Below are positions 8,918-17,375 of a stretch of 25,101 nucleotides of DNA, in pieces (positions within the stretch are counted from its first letter, which is position 1; each line of letters starts with the position of its first letter). The position numbers and the translations under genes were made by a program. This stretch comes from an uncultured Paenibacillaceae bacterium (lineage in GTDB: Bacteria; Bacillota; Bacilli; Paenibacillales; CALAME01): the NCBI GenBank assembly GCA_937983035.1, contig CALKAN010000183.1, positions 1 to 25,101 on the forward strand. Direction: 5' to 3'. Below the pieces are notes generated by a model. That model worked only from the letters and a program-made list of their open reading frames with translations. It did not search any database and had not been told where the DNA came from.

Positions 8918-10807
8918 TCATTTTGATAATGGGTACAAGTGGGGGTTATGGCGATGTTTGGTTTTTTCCCAAATATACTTTGTCAATGTTTCCGTCATTT
9001 CATAAAACATAAACGGCGTCATTAAATATATCCCGTTAAAGTGCTTCATGGCCTCATCGAGCAGTTCTTTCGCAATGGCGACGCCTTCTTTGCGGCCTTC
9101 TTCTCCTGACAATCCTTTCATGCGCTTCAACACTTCGTCAGAAAGCTCGATGCCCGGCACCTCGTTGTGCAAAAACTCAGCGTTGCGCTCGCTTGCGAGC
9201 GGCATGATGCCGATAAAGATCGGGATTGGAATATGTTTGACCGCTTCGGCAATTTTGCGGATCAATTCAGGATCATAGACCGGCTGCGTCATAATGTAAT
9301 CCGCGCCTGCTTCGACCTTTTTTTCCAACCGCTTGACGGCCTTGTCCAAAAACTTCACATTCGGATTGAACGCAGCGCCTACAACAAAATTTGACATTTG
9401 CTTCAGCGGCCTTCCGGAAAAAGAGATGCCGTTGTTGAGTTGTTTGATCATTCGAATCATTTCAAACGAGTTCGTGTCATAGACAGAACTTGAACCCGGC
9501 AAATCCCCAAAACGGGTCGGATCGCCTGTCACCGCAAGCACATGGTTCATGCCTAAGGCGTCCAGCCCCATGAGATGCGACTGCGTGCCAAGCAAATTGC
9601 GATCCCGGCAAGCAATGTGCACTAAAGGTCTCGCGCCCAGGCGGTCTTTCACTAAATAACCGAGCGCCATGTTGCTCATGCGAGTAACCGCAAGCGAGTT
9701 GTCCGCCAGCGTAATGGCGTCAACCCCTGCCCGCTGCAGCGCTGCTGCGCCTTCCATAAATTTATCGATATTCAGATCGCGAGGCGGATCAAGTTCAACA
9801 ATTACCGTATGCCGCTGTTTGACAAGATCCAGAATCGTTTCGACTTTGACCTCTTTGCCTGGCCGCTCTTTGATCTCCGCGCGGATCTTAACAACAGTTT
9901 CCTCTGTTTCTGAAGATGCTGCCTGCTGTCTTTCTTTCGGCTCGTAATTTTGCAGCGCTTCGGCAATCGCTTTGACATGCTCGGGAGTCGTTCCGCAGCA
10001 GCCGCCGATAATTCTCGCCCCCAGATCTGCGAACCGTTTCGCGCTCGTCGCAAAATATTCCGGCGAAGCCATGTATTTATATTCGCCGTCCACATAATCA
10101 GGCGTGCCGGCGTTAGGGAATACAGAGAATGAAACATCGTTCAAAGACTGCATATTTTCCAGCGTGCGAAGCATGCCGTTCGGTCCGCTGCGACAGTTCA
10201 ATCCCGCAATGTCCCCGCCTTCATCGATCAAAAGCCGCACGGCTTGTTCGATCGAAACCGCGTCGATCGTGCTGCCTGAATCTTCAACCGCAAACTGACA
10301 GATGACCGGTATGTCGCTGAGCTTGCGAATGATGCGAAGCGGAATTAAAATTTCGTCCAAGTCAAAAAACGTCTCCAAAATAATGCCGTCCGGGTCCTCC
10401 ATAAGCAATGCTTCGATCTGTTCGCGAAATTCACTTTCCAGCTCTTTCCGGCCGAACAGTTTCTTGCGTCCGCCGCGAATCGCGCCGACCGCGCCGATCA
10501 CATAGGCATCTTTGCCGACCGCTTCTCTGGCAATTCTCACGCCTGCACGATTGATCGTTTCAACGTCATGACCGAGCCCGTATCGGGATAATTTCTCGCG
10601 CGTAGCTGAAAAAGTATTCGTTTCGATGATTCTGGCTCCGGCTTCGTAATACTTTCTATGAACTTCTTTGACGATATCCGGCCTTGTCAAATTGAATTCT
10701 TCATACGAGATGCCTACAGGGAAACCCATTTGATACAAATAAGTCCCCATCGCGCCGTCGCCGGTTAATATCGTGTCTTTAATCTTTTGCCGCAAATCTG
10801 GTTTCAT
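8918..10807 (-). CDS. yitJ: Bifunctional homocysteine S-methyltransferase / 5,10-methylenetetrahydrofolate reductase
   Basis: A two-domain one-carbon enzyme. The N-terminal homocysteine methyltransferase domain (about 1-285) has the zinc ligands C205 (GLNCRSGP) and C270-C271 (GGCCGTTPEH) and the start LTGDGAMGTYLYQ. After a charged linker (about 288-320), the C-terminal domain (about 325-620) is a MetF-type flavin-dependent reductase (VIVELDPPRDLN, VTGDPTRFGDLPG, GADYIMTQPVYD). The 629-residue length fits B. subtilis YitJ. It would make 5-methyl-THF and/or methylate homocysteine. The start at 10805-10807 has a GGGTGGGAT ribosome binding site. It has its own candidate promoter, and its leader is too short for an S-box riboswitch. 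In B. subtilis yloC, not this gene, sits between the pump gene and remA. Confidence 0.95.
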   Translation of the reverse strand: MKPDLRQKIKDTILTGDGAMGTYLYQMGFPVGISYEEFNLTRPDIVKEVHRKYYEAGARIIETNTFSATREKLSRYGLGHDVETINRAGVRIAREAVGKDAYVIGAVGAIRGGRKKLFGRKELESEFREQIEALLMEDPDGIILETFFDLDEILIPLRIIRKLSDIPVICQFAVEDSGSTIDAVSIEQAVRLLIDEGGDIAGLNCRSGPNGMLRTLENMQSLNDVSFSVFPNAGTPDYVDGEYKYMASPEYFATSAKRFADLGARIIGGCCGTTPEHVKAIAEALQNYEPKERQQAASSETEETVVKIRAEIKERPGKEVKVETILDLVKQRHTVIVELDPPRDLNIDKFMEGAAALQRAGVDAITLADNSLAVTRMSNMALGYLVKDRLGARPLVHIACRDRNLLGTQSHLMGLDALGMNHVLAVTGDPTRFGDLPGSSSVYDTNSFEMIRMIKQLNNGISFSGRPLKQMSNFVVGAAFNPNVKFLDKAVKRLEKKVEAGADYIMTQPVYDPELIRKIAEAVKHIPIPIFIGIMPLASERNAEFLHNEVPGIELSDEVLKRMKGLSGEEGRKEGVAIAKELLDEAMKHFNGIYLMTPFMFYEMTETLTKYIWEKTKHRHNPHLYPLSK

Positions 10808-10853
10808 CCTGATCCCACCCTGCAGCTTAAGTTCATCGCCCCAAATGCACAGA

Positions 10854-10875
10854 CGGCTGCCATAAGCGGCAGCCG
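10854..10875 (-). promoter_or_regulatory. 8-bp GC-rich hairpin in the yitJ leader
   Basis: CGGCTGCC and GGCAGCCG form a perfect eight-pair stem with a six-base loop. It lies between the candidate yitJ promoter and its start codon, about 47 bases before the ATG. No T-run follows, so it does not look like an intrinsic terminator for the upstream pump gene. It could affect mRNA stability or translation (inference). Confidence 0.55.
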
Positions 10876-10898
10876 GACAATTGCTGGCTATTTTTCAT

Positions 10899-10927
10899 AT
10901 TATACACGAATACCGCACTGATTGCAG
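10899..10927 (-). promoter_or_regulatory. Candidate sigma-A promoter for yitJ
   Basis: On the minus strand there is a perfect -10 TATAAT at 10899-10904, with CTGCAA 17 bases upstream (10922-10927) as a weak -35. Transcription would start near 10892, giving a leader of about 85 bases. This is the only convincing -10 box in the 156-base gap after the Ca2+ pump gene. Confidence 0.5.
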
Positions 10928-10963
10928 AAATTTTCAATCATTTCAATGCATCCGATTGCTCGG

Positions 10964-13741
10964 TTATGTTCTGGAAACAGGCTTAGCCGAAAACGCATTG
11001 CGGCGGCGGGCAGGAAACTGCAGCACGCTCCCGATTCCCATGACAAACGTCGGAATTCCGGCAAACACCAGCACGATGGCCCAATCTCTCAAGTCAAGCG
11101 CCGCTGTCTTGAATATCGGCTGCAACGGTTCGATGTAAAGAACGCCAAGCAGCAAGATGACGGATGAAATGACGGCGAGCACCAAATATTTGTTTTCAAA
11201 TATGTTTCGGTGGAAAATCGACTTGGAGCTGCGGCAATCGAACACATGAATCAACTGCGCCATCACCAATGTGGCAAAAGCAACGGTTTGCGCTTGCGTA
11301 AGCACTGCCGCATTGCCGGGATCTTGCCGGAGCACGATCCAAAACGCTCCGAGCGTGCACAAACCGATCATGATGCCGCGGCTGACAATTTTCCAGCCTA
11401 AGCCGCGGGCAAATACGCTCTCCTTGGCCGGCCGTGGTTTTTGCTTCATCAGATCATCCTCTGATTGATCGACCCCCAGCGCCATCGCCGGCAAACCGTC
11501 TGTCACCAAATTTACCCACAGGATCATGATCGGCACAAGCGGCAGCGGCATGCCCAGCATCACGGCGATAAACATCGTCAAAATTTCCCCTACATTGGAT
11601 GCGAGCATGTAGCGGATAAATTTGCGAATGTTTTCGTAAATTCCCCGTCCCTGCTCGATCGCCTTCACAATCGTCGCAAAATTGTCATCCGTCAAAATCA
11701 ATGAAGAAGCTTCTTTCGTTACATCCGTTCCGGTAATTCCCATCGCGATGCCGATGTCTGCCGCCTTCACCGCAGGCGCATCATTCACGCCGTCGCCAGT
11801 CATCGCCACGACATGCCCTTTGCTTTGCAAAGCTTTGACGATGCGCAGCTTATGTTCAGGCGACACGCGGGCGCACACGCGAATATCATCCACGATGCGA
11901 ACTAATTGTTCATCGCTCATCGCACTTAACTGTCTGCCGTTCAACACTAATCCATGATTTCCAAGGATGCCGATTTTTTTCGCAATGGCCGCGGCCGTCG
12001 TCTGATGATCTCCTGTAATCATGACTGTGCGGATGCCCGCTTCTTTGCATTTTAAAATCGCTTCATACACTTCTTGGCGCGGCGGGTCCATCATGCCGTA
12101 CAACCCGACAAAAATTAAATCTTGTTCGGCATCCTGCTCATCATGCAGCGCTTCATGCGGCTTCACTTCCCGGTAAGCAGCTCCCAGCACTCTCAAAGCA
12201 GATCCTGCCATTTGCTCATTCGCGTCCAACACTTGTTTTCTCATACGATCATCGAGCACTTTCAGTTTACCTTCCCAAAGGATGTAACGGCAGCGCTGCA
12301 GCAGCATATCTGGAGCCCCTTTGACATACAGCAGTCTTCCGCCTTGATGCCTTAGCAGAACGGACATCATTTTCCTTTGAGAATCAAACGGCCATTCTCG
12401 TTCCCGCTCATACAGGCCTGCCAGCGATTCTTTCGACTGCCCTCCCTTGGCGGCCAAGGCAACCAATGCTGCTTCCGTCGGGTCTCCTTTCATTTTCCAT
12501 CCGCCTTCGATGGACGGATGCTTTCTTTTCTTTCCAATATTCGGCGTCGTTTCTTGATAAATTTCCGCGTTGTTGCAAAGTGCGGCGATGTGCAGCAATC
12601 GGCGCAGCACAGAATCGCGTCTCGGATCTGCGGGCGCATTGCCGGCTTTGATATCGCCGTGCGGCGCATAGCCGTCCCCGCTCACTTCCATATATTTGTC
12701 TTGCATCCATATTTGGGTCACGGTCATTTTATTTTGCGTCAATGTGCCCGTTTTATCAGAACAAATGACCGACGCGCACCCGAGCGTTTCCACTGAGGGC
12801 AATTTTCGCACGACCGCCTTTTGCCGTATCATGCGCTGCACGCCGATCGCCAAAGCGATCGTCACGATGGCCGGCAGCCCTTCCGGTATCGCTGCCACTG
12901 CCAAGCTGACGCCGGCCAGGAACATGCCGTACGGCGGCAATCCATGCAAAATCCCCGCAATCACCACCAAAACGGTAATGCCGAGCGCTGCCGCGATTAA
13001 AATTTTTCCAAGTTGCTCCAATCTGCGCTGCAGCGGCGTTTCCATCGATTCGGTATTTTGGATCATGTCCGCGATTCTTCCCATTTCCGTATTCATTCCC
13101 GTGCGAATGACAACGCCCGTCCCAGTGCCTTTCGTCACCATCGTGCCCATGAAGCCGATATTTTTCTGATCTCCCAAAGCCGCCTCCAAGTTGTGGATCG
13201 GCTCGCTGTGTTTAGAAACAGAAACCGATTCGCCGGTTAAGGCTGACTCTTCAATATATAAACTGTTGCAGGCGATCAAGCGCAAATCCGCCGGCACCCG
13301 ATCACCGCTTTCCAACAACACGATATCTCCGGGCACCAATTGTTTTGCTGCAATTTCAAACACATTGCCTCCCCTTAACACTTTCGCATGGGGCGCGGAC
13401 AATTCTTTCAGCGCTCTTAAAGATCGTTCCGCCCGAAACTCTTGCATGAAGCCGAGGATGCCGTTCATGACTACGATCGCAATGATCGTAATGGCATCTA
13501 AGTACTCGCCCATTAATCCGGATATAAGAACAGCGCCAATTAATACTAAAACCATAAAGTCTTTAAACTGATTCAAAAACAAAGCAATCGGAGACAGCTT
13601 CTTTTTTTCTTTCAGTTCATTCGGCCCGAAGCGTTCTATGCGTTTGGCAGCGACTTTTTCAGAAAGGCCTTGCTGCTGATTGGACTCCAGTTCTTTTAAC
13701 ACTTGATTGATGCTCATTTGATACCATCGGTTCTGATCCAT
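10964..13741 (-). CDS. yloB: P-type (IIA, SERCA-like) calcium-transporting ATPase
   Basis: A membrane pump expected to export Ca2+ using ATP. The 925 residues show a cation-ATPase N-terminal domain, TGES at 169-172, the phosphorylated D329 in SDKTGTLTQ, KGAPD at about 474-478 and the hinge TGDGVNDAP near 648-656. The Ca2+-site residues of SERCA are all present by motif: E287 (PEGLP in M4), N716 and E719 (SNVGE in M5), N744, T747 and D748 (VNLVTDGLP in M6), which argues for Ca2+ rather than Na+/K+ or Mg2+. Ten membrane segments can be traced. The start at 13739-13741 follows GGGAGGGAA. It is divergent from rqcH, as yloA and yloB are neighbours in B. subtilis. Confidence 0.96.
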   Translation of the reverse strand: MDQNRWYQMSINQVLKELESNQQQGLSEKVAAKRIERFGPNELKEKKKLSPIALFLNQFKDFMVLVLIGAVLISGLMGEYLDAITIIAIVVMNGILGFMQEFRAERSLRALKELSAPHAKVLRGGNVFEIAAKQLVPGDIVLLESGDRVPADLRLIACNSLYIEESALTGESVSVSKHSEPIHNLEAALGDQKNIGFMGTMVTKGTGTGVVIRTGMNTEMGRIADMIQNTESMETPLQRRLEQLGKILIAAALGITVLVVIAGILHGLPPYGMFLAGVSLAVAAIPEGLPAIVTIALAIGVQRMIRQKAVVRKLPSVETLGCASVICSDKTGTLTQNKMTVTQIWMQDKYMEVSGDGYAPHGDIKAGNAPADPRRDSVLRRLLHIAALCNNAEIYQETTPNIGKKRKHPSIEGGWKMKGDPTEAALVALAAKGGQSKESLAGLYEREREWPFDSQRKMMSVLLRHQGGRLLYVKGAPDMLLQRCRYILWEGKLKVLDDRMRKQVLDANEQMAGSALRVLGAAYREVKPHEALHDEQDAEQDLIFVGLYGMMDPPRQEVYEAILKCKEAGIRTVMITGDHQTTAAAIAKKIGILGNHGLVLNGRQLSAMSDEQLVRIVDDIRVCARVSPEHKLRIVKALQSKGHVVAMTGDGVNDAPAVKAADIGIAMGITGTDVTKEASSLILTDDNFATIVKAIEQGRGIYENIRKFIRYMLASNVGEILTMFIAVMLGMPLPLVPIMILWVNLVTDGLPAMALGVDQSEDDLMKQKPRPAKESVFARGLGWKIVSRGIMIGLCTLGAFWIVLRQDPGNAAVLTQAQTVAFATLVMAQLIHVFDCRSSKSIFHRNIFENKYLVLAVISSVILLLGVLYIEPLQPIFKTAALDLRDWAIVLVFAGIPTFVMGIGSVLQFPARRRNAFSAKPVSRT

Positions 13742-14088
13742 TGCCTGTTCCCTCCCATGACATGTTGATGCATGTGCAATTGCTTATCTAAACAAATATG
13801 TATTCAGACAAGCTGAAAAATATCACGCTTGTTCAACAAGTCATTCAAACGAATCAAACCGAGACAAAAGACATGCCGTGAAAACGCTGAAACCGCCCGA
13901 ACAAGCGGAACCGATCGTCCATCAATTGTTTTGCCCCTTTGCGCAATTTGTGTCATGATAGACATGCATCGCATTTTTATCTTTTCTATTTTGATGCGAA
14001 TCTCAGAACCTGATTGTCAATCACCGATTGGCAGGCGAAGCTGTCAAAGGTGCGTGTCATTTTTATTCATATTGGGAGGAGTGAAAGA
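13742..14088. promoter_or_regulatory. 347-base divergent intergenic region between yloB and rqcH
   Basis: No credible gene is seen; the only frame crossing it runs into rqcH without a ribosome binding site. It should contain promoters for both genes. For yloB, a weak minus-strand pair is TTGTCT (13806-13811) and TAGATA (13785-13790), but the spacing is only 15 bases. It also holds a small dyad, CTTGTT-C-AACAAG at 13828-13840, that could be a protein-binding site or chance. Confidence 0.5.
13931..13959 (+). promoter_or_regulatory. Candidate sigma-A promoter for rqcH
   Basis: TTGCCC at 13931-13936 and CATGAT at 13954-13959 are separated by exactly 17 bases, each matching four of six consensus positions. 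It would give a leader of about 120 bases before rqcH. The match is moderate, so this is only a candidate. Confidence 0.35.
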
Positions 14089-15816
14089 ATGGCCCTAGAC
14101 GGAATTGTGCTGCGGGCGGTCACGCATGAATTGCAGCAGTTGACCGGCGGCCGCATTAATAAAATACATCAGCCGACAAGCAGCGACATTGTCATGCAAG
14201 TGCGCGCAAAAGGAAAAAATTACAAACTGCTCATTTCCGCGAATCCAACTTATCCGCGCATTCATCTGACGGAAACAAGCTATCAAAATCCGCTGCAAGC
14301 GCCGATGTTCTGCATGCTGCTCAGAAAACATTGCGAACAAGGCACGATCGAATCGATCGAACAAACAGGGCTGGAACGCGTGCTGCATATGAACATTCGC
14401 AGCCGCGACGAACTCGGAGACGTTAACATCAAACGAATCATCATAGAATTGACCGGAAGACACAGCAACATCATTTTGATCGATCCAAGCAAGCAGCTCG
14501 TCTTGGACAGCATTCATCATATTAATGCCAGCATGAGCCGTTACCGAACGGTGCTGCCTGGAAGCACTTACGTACCTCCGCCGGAACAAAACAAAATAAA
14601 CCCTCTCGAAGCCGATCAAAGAAAGATCGATGAATTATTGCAGCAGCTGGAGCCTGAAGCCATTCCCAAACAGATCGTCTCCTTGTTCACCGGCATCAGT
14701 CCGCTGAATGCCAGCGAAATAACTTACCGAGCCGCTTCGATCGAAGAAGATGCCCGCAAACATTTGCCCGAAATTTTTCACAGCGTCATGTCTCAAATAC
14801 GCGAGCATCAGTATGCGCCTCAGATCGCAGAGACACCGGATCGGAAATCGTTCTTTTCCGTCATCGATCTCACGCATGTAAAAGGAGACATCACCGAGTT
14901 TGCAAGCACAAGCCGGATGTTGGAAGCATATTACGGGGAAAAAGCGGCCAAAGACGCGGTGAAACAGAAAAGCAGCACGTTGTACAAACTGTTGCAAAAT
15001 GAACTGCAAAAAAATAAAAAGAAGCGAAAAATTTTACAAAAAACGATCGAGGAAGCGCAAACGGCGGATCAATACCGCATCATGGGCGAACTGCTCATTG
15101 CCAATTTGCATCAAGTTCAGCGGGGAGATGCAGAGTTGGAAACGATCAATTATTATGAGCCTGAGCAGCCATTGATCAAAATACCGCTCGATGCCGGCAA
15201 GAGCCCGTCGGACAATGCTCAAAGTTACTTCAAAAAATACAACAAGTTGAAAAACAGTCTTTCGCATGCCGAAGAGCAGCTCAAATTAACCGAAGCAGAA
15301 ATTGAATATTTAGAAAACTTGCTCCATCAACTGGAGGATGCAACGATACAAGACTTAGAAGAAATACGAGAGGAACTGGAACAGGAAGGGTATGTGCGAA
15401 AAAAAGCAAGCTCCCGTCGTTCCAAAAAGAACAGCCGCCCTGCATTGCTTCGATACGTTTCATCAGACGGCACCCCGATATACGTTGGCAAAAACAATTT
15501 ACAAAATGAATATTTGACGAATCGTTTGGCCCGTCCTGCAGATACTTGGCTGCATACAAAAGATATCCCAGGCTCCCACGTCGTCATCCGAAGCAGCAAT
15601 TACTCTGATGCGACGCTCGAGGAAGCGGCCATGCTTGCCGCCTATTACAGCAAAGGAAAAGAGTCGAGCCAAGTGCCGGTGGACTATACGCTGATCAAGC
15701 ATGTCCGCAAGCCGTCCGGCGCCAAACCCGGCTTTGTCATCTACGATCATCAGAAGACGATCTATGTCACCCCTGATGCAAAAAAAATTCAATCCATGCA
15801 AATGGAACAAGAATAA
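14089..15816 (+). CDS. rqcH: RqcH / NFACT-family ribosome quality control protein
   Basis: The bacterial homologue of Rqc2/NEMF. It binds split 50S subunits carrying stalled peptidyl-tRNA and drives addition of C-terminal alanine tails that mark the peptide for degradation. It has also been annotated as a fibronectin-binding protein (YloA/FbpA). The 575 residues contain an NFACT-N domain (start ALDGIVLRAVTHEL, then PMFCMLLRKH near 72-81), coiled-coil stretches near 283-325 and 384-434, and an NFACT-R (DUF814) domain at about 452-563 with WLHTKDIPGSHVVIR near 486. The D-R pair needed for tailing in B. subtilis reads E96-R97 here. An in-frame start 25 codons upstream is disfavoured; the ATG at 14089 has TTGGGAGGAG and the family N-terminus. 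Confidence 0.96.
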   Translation: MALDGIVLRAVTHELQQLTGGRINKIHQPTSSDIVMQVRAKGKNYKLLISANPTYPRIHLTETSYQNPLQAPMFCMLLRKHCEQGTIESIEQTGLERVLHMNIRSRDELGDVNIKRIIIELTGRHSNIILIDPSKQLVLDSIHHINASMSRYRTVLPGSTYVPPPEQNKINPLEADQRKIDELLQQLEPEAIPKQIVSLFTGISPLNASEITYRAASIEEDARKHLPEIFHSVMSQIREHQYAPQIAETPDRKSFFSVIDLTHVKGDITEFASTSRMLEAYYGEKAAKDAVKQKSSTLYKLLQNELQKNKKKRKILQKTIEEAQTADQYRIMGELLIANLHQVQRGDAELETINYYEPEQPLIKIPLDAGKSPSDNAQSYFKKYNKLKNSLSHAEEQLKLTEAEIEYLENLLHQLEDATIQDLEEIREELEQEGYVRKKASSRRSKKNSRPALLRYVSSDGTPIYVGKNNLQNEYLTNRLARPADTWLHTKDIPGSHVVIRSSNYSDATLEEAAMLAAYYSKGKESSQVPVDYTLIKHVRKPSGAKPGFVIYDHQKTIYVTPDAKKIQSMQMEQE

Positions 15817-15824
15817 ATGCATAT

Positions 15825-15893
15825 AAAAAAAGTCATCTTCCATGTTATCGCGCAAGAACATATCGCTTGCACGACTGGAAGATGACTTTTTTT
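15825..15893. terminator. Strong bidirectional intrinsic terminator between rqcH and the LysR gene
   Basis: An 18-base perfect inverted repeat (15825-15842 with 15876-15893) has A7 on the left and T7 on the right, so both strands give a GC-containing stem ending in a T-run. The 33-base loop holds a smaller GCAAG/CTTGC stem. It starts eight bases after the rqcH stop and lies 65 bases past the end of the convergent LysR gene, so it can stop both. Confidence 0.92.
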
Positions 15894-15958
15894 GCGTCAA
15901 AGCGAAAACAAAGCATCCAGCATCTCCTTCCGCCTGAACGTAAAGCGCCATGCTGAAG

Positions 15959-16864
15959 CTACAACCATCGGCTTAAATCCCGGTCACGCAGAAACGTAAG
16001 GAATACAACCGCTGAAAGAGGCAGCAGCGATGATTTTAAATAAACTGCGTAGAAGGAACGCACGAATTTGCAGCCTTCAATGTCTCTTGCATGAAGCAAG
16101 CCGAGCGCCAGTTCATGTTTAATGGCTGACTGAGAAATGATCGACACCCCTAGACCAGACTCCACGGCAGATTTGACTGCGCCTGTGCTCCCTAATTCCA
16201 TCGCGATGTTCAATTCATCCAAATCGATCCCTTTGCTGAGCATCGATTCTTCAATGACTTGCCTTGTGCCCGACCCTTGTTCGCGAAGAATCAAAGGAAA
16301 GCCCAGCACGTCATCCAGCGTGATTGAATTCTGTGCAAGCAACGGATGGTTCGGCGGAAGAATCAATTTTAACTCATCATCCAATACAGCCTCAGTCGTC
16401 ACATCCGGATGATGAATGAGCGATTCCACGATTCCGAACGTCAGCTGATGGTTCAAAATTTCATCGACGATTTGCGTGGTGTTCATGACTTTCATGCTTA
16501 CGGATACATGAGGATGTTCGGATGAAAAAGGGCCTAAAATGCGCGGCAAAATGTATTCTCCAAACGTCAGGCTCGCCCCTAATTGCAATTCGCCTTTCAA
16601 CTTTTGCGCAAAGCGGGACATTTCCACTTTCGCCTCCCGCATGAGCTCGATGCTGCGCTTGGCGTAAGGAAACAATGCTTTTCCTGCTTCGCTTAATTCT
16701 ACTTTCTTCGTCGATCGGTTAAACAGCTTCGTTCCGAAATACTCTTCCAACGCCTGCACTTGCATCGTCACAGCAGGTTGAGTCATGCGCAAAGAATGCG
16801 CTGCCATCGAGAAGCTGCCTCGATCAGCAACGGTATAAAATATATGAAGTTGATGAAAATTCAC
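15959..16864 (-). CDS. LysR-family transcriptional regulator
   Basis: The 301-residue protein has an N-terminal winged helix-turn-helix (about 1-60; FYTVADRGSFSMAAHSLRMTQPAVTMQVQALEE in outline) and a C-terminal two-lobed effector-binding domain (about 90-295). The overall pattern resembles the CysL/CbbR-like branch (inference); I cannot name its effector. The start is GTG at 16862-16864; the ribosome binding site is weak, and an ATG seven bases upstream opens only a three-codon out-of-frame ORF. LysR genes are often divergent from a target gene, but here the upstream neighbour is on the same strand, so the target is not evident. A terminator shared with rqcH lies downstream. Confidence 0.93.
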   Translation of the reverse strand: MNFHQLHIFYTVADRGSFSMAAHSLRMTQPAVTMQVQALEEYFGTKLFNRSTKKVELSEAGKALFPYAKRSIELMREAKVEMSRFAQKLKGELQLGASLTFGEYILPRILGPFSSEHPHVSVSMKVMNTTQIVDEILNHQLTFGIVESLIHHPDVTTEAVLDDELKLILPPNHPLLAQNSITLDDVLGFPLILREQGSGTRQVIEESMLSKGIDLDELNIAMELGSTGAVKSAVESGLGVSIISQSAIKHELALGLLHARDIEGCKFVRSFYAVYLKSSLLPLSAVVFLTFLRDRDLSRWL

Positions 16865-16880
16865 TGCTGCATCCGCTCAC

Positions 16881-16899
16881 TTTATATACTAAGTTTATT
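16881..16899 (-). promoter_or_regulatory. AT-rich T-N11-A-like element before the LysR gene
   Basis: On the coding strand the sequence reads AATAAACTTAGTATATAAA, ending 17 bases before the GTG start. It combines a possible -10 (TATATA) with a partly dyadic element of the size LysR proteins bind, so autoregulation is possible (inference). No good -35 is visible. Confidence 0.3.
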
Positions 16900-16922
16900 C
16901 TCAGCCGCATCGCCCGGACCGC

Positions 16923-17363
16923 TCATCTTCTTTTGCGGCTGTTTTTCATCAGCGTCATCCTGCGCGAATGGCGAAGCCAGGAGTAGTATGATTTCAAGTC
17001 CCTGAGCTCAATCGTTTCAGACATTCGGCCCAGGAATGTAACGACGATCATTTTATGAAGCGGATTGCCTGCAATATCGACCTCATTTTCCAATACGGCA
17101 AATTCCGCGACCATCACTAGATCATCATCGATGACATATACATCCTGCTCGTTGCGGTAATAAGGCTCAATGGCATCGTTTTTTAAACGCTCCCACAAAA
17201 ACTCGCATATGTCATCAAAACCCGTCTTCTCAGACTCTACGCGGTCTTTCCAGCGCGCTTTGGCATGGTTCGTTATGACTATGTCCGCGACTTTCTTGTC
17301 CCCAAGCACGACGTAAAAAGGTTCATACGTGCTCCATCGCTGCATGACCTTATCCCTCATCAT
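16923..17363 (-). CDS. Uncharacterised 146-residue protein with an HA-x2-R-x3-R motif
   Basis: I do not recognise this gene. The product begins MMRDKVMQRW and contains ITNHAKARWKDRV near residues 33-45, followed by a helix-rich segment and then strands (VYVIDDDLVMVAEFAVL, MIVVTFLGRM). It ends in a basic tail rich in K and R. The order 'HAxxRxxxR, then helix, then hydrophobic strands ending VTFLGR' recalls small RelE/DUF4258-like folds, but this is only a resemblance. The ATG at 17361-17363 has AAGGAG six bases upstream; an in-frame TTG two codons earlier is less likely. It has its own good promoter candidate, ends 58 bases before the LysR start and has no small antitoxin-like partner beside it. 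Confidence 0.8.
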   Translation of the reverse strand: MMRDKVMQRWSTYEPFYVVLGDKKVADIVITNHAKARWKDRVESEKTGFDDICEFLWERLKNDAIEPYYRNEQDVYVIDDDLVMVAEFAVLENEVDIAGNPLHKMIVVTFLGRMSETIELRDLKSYYSWLRHSRRMTLMKNSRKRR

Positions 17364-17375
17364 CCACAACTCCTT

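Noticed and set aside
10808..10963. Possible SAM riboswitch before yitJ
   Set aside because: The leader is too short and none of the conserved S-box core elements or a leader terminator is present.
12377..12796. 139-codon open frame on the plus strand
   Set aside because: It is antisense to the nucleotide-binding domain of the Ca2+ pump, has no ribosome binding site and shows no protein-like features.
13829..14098. 89-codon frame in the yloB-rqcH gap
   Set aside because: It has no Shine-Dalgarno sequence, overlaps the rqcH start and gives a low-complexity basic product; the region is better explained as promoter DNA.
14095..14619. 174-codon open frame on the minus strand
   Set aside because: It lies wholly antisense to rqcH, whose domains and ribosome binding site are clear; the predicted protein has no recognisable pattern.
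15499..15951. 150-codon frame on the minus strand across the rqcH terminator
   Set aside because: It reads through an 18-base-pair terminator hairpin and the antisense of rqcH; no ribosome binding site is seen.
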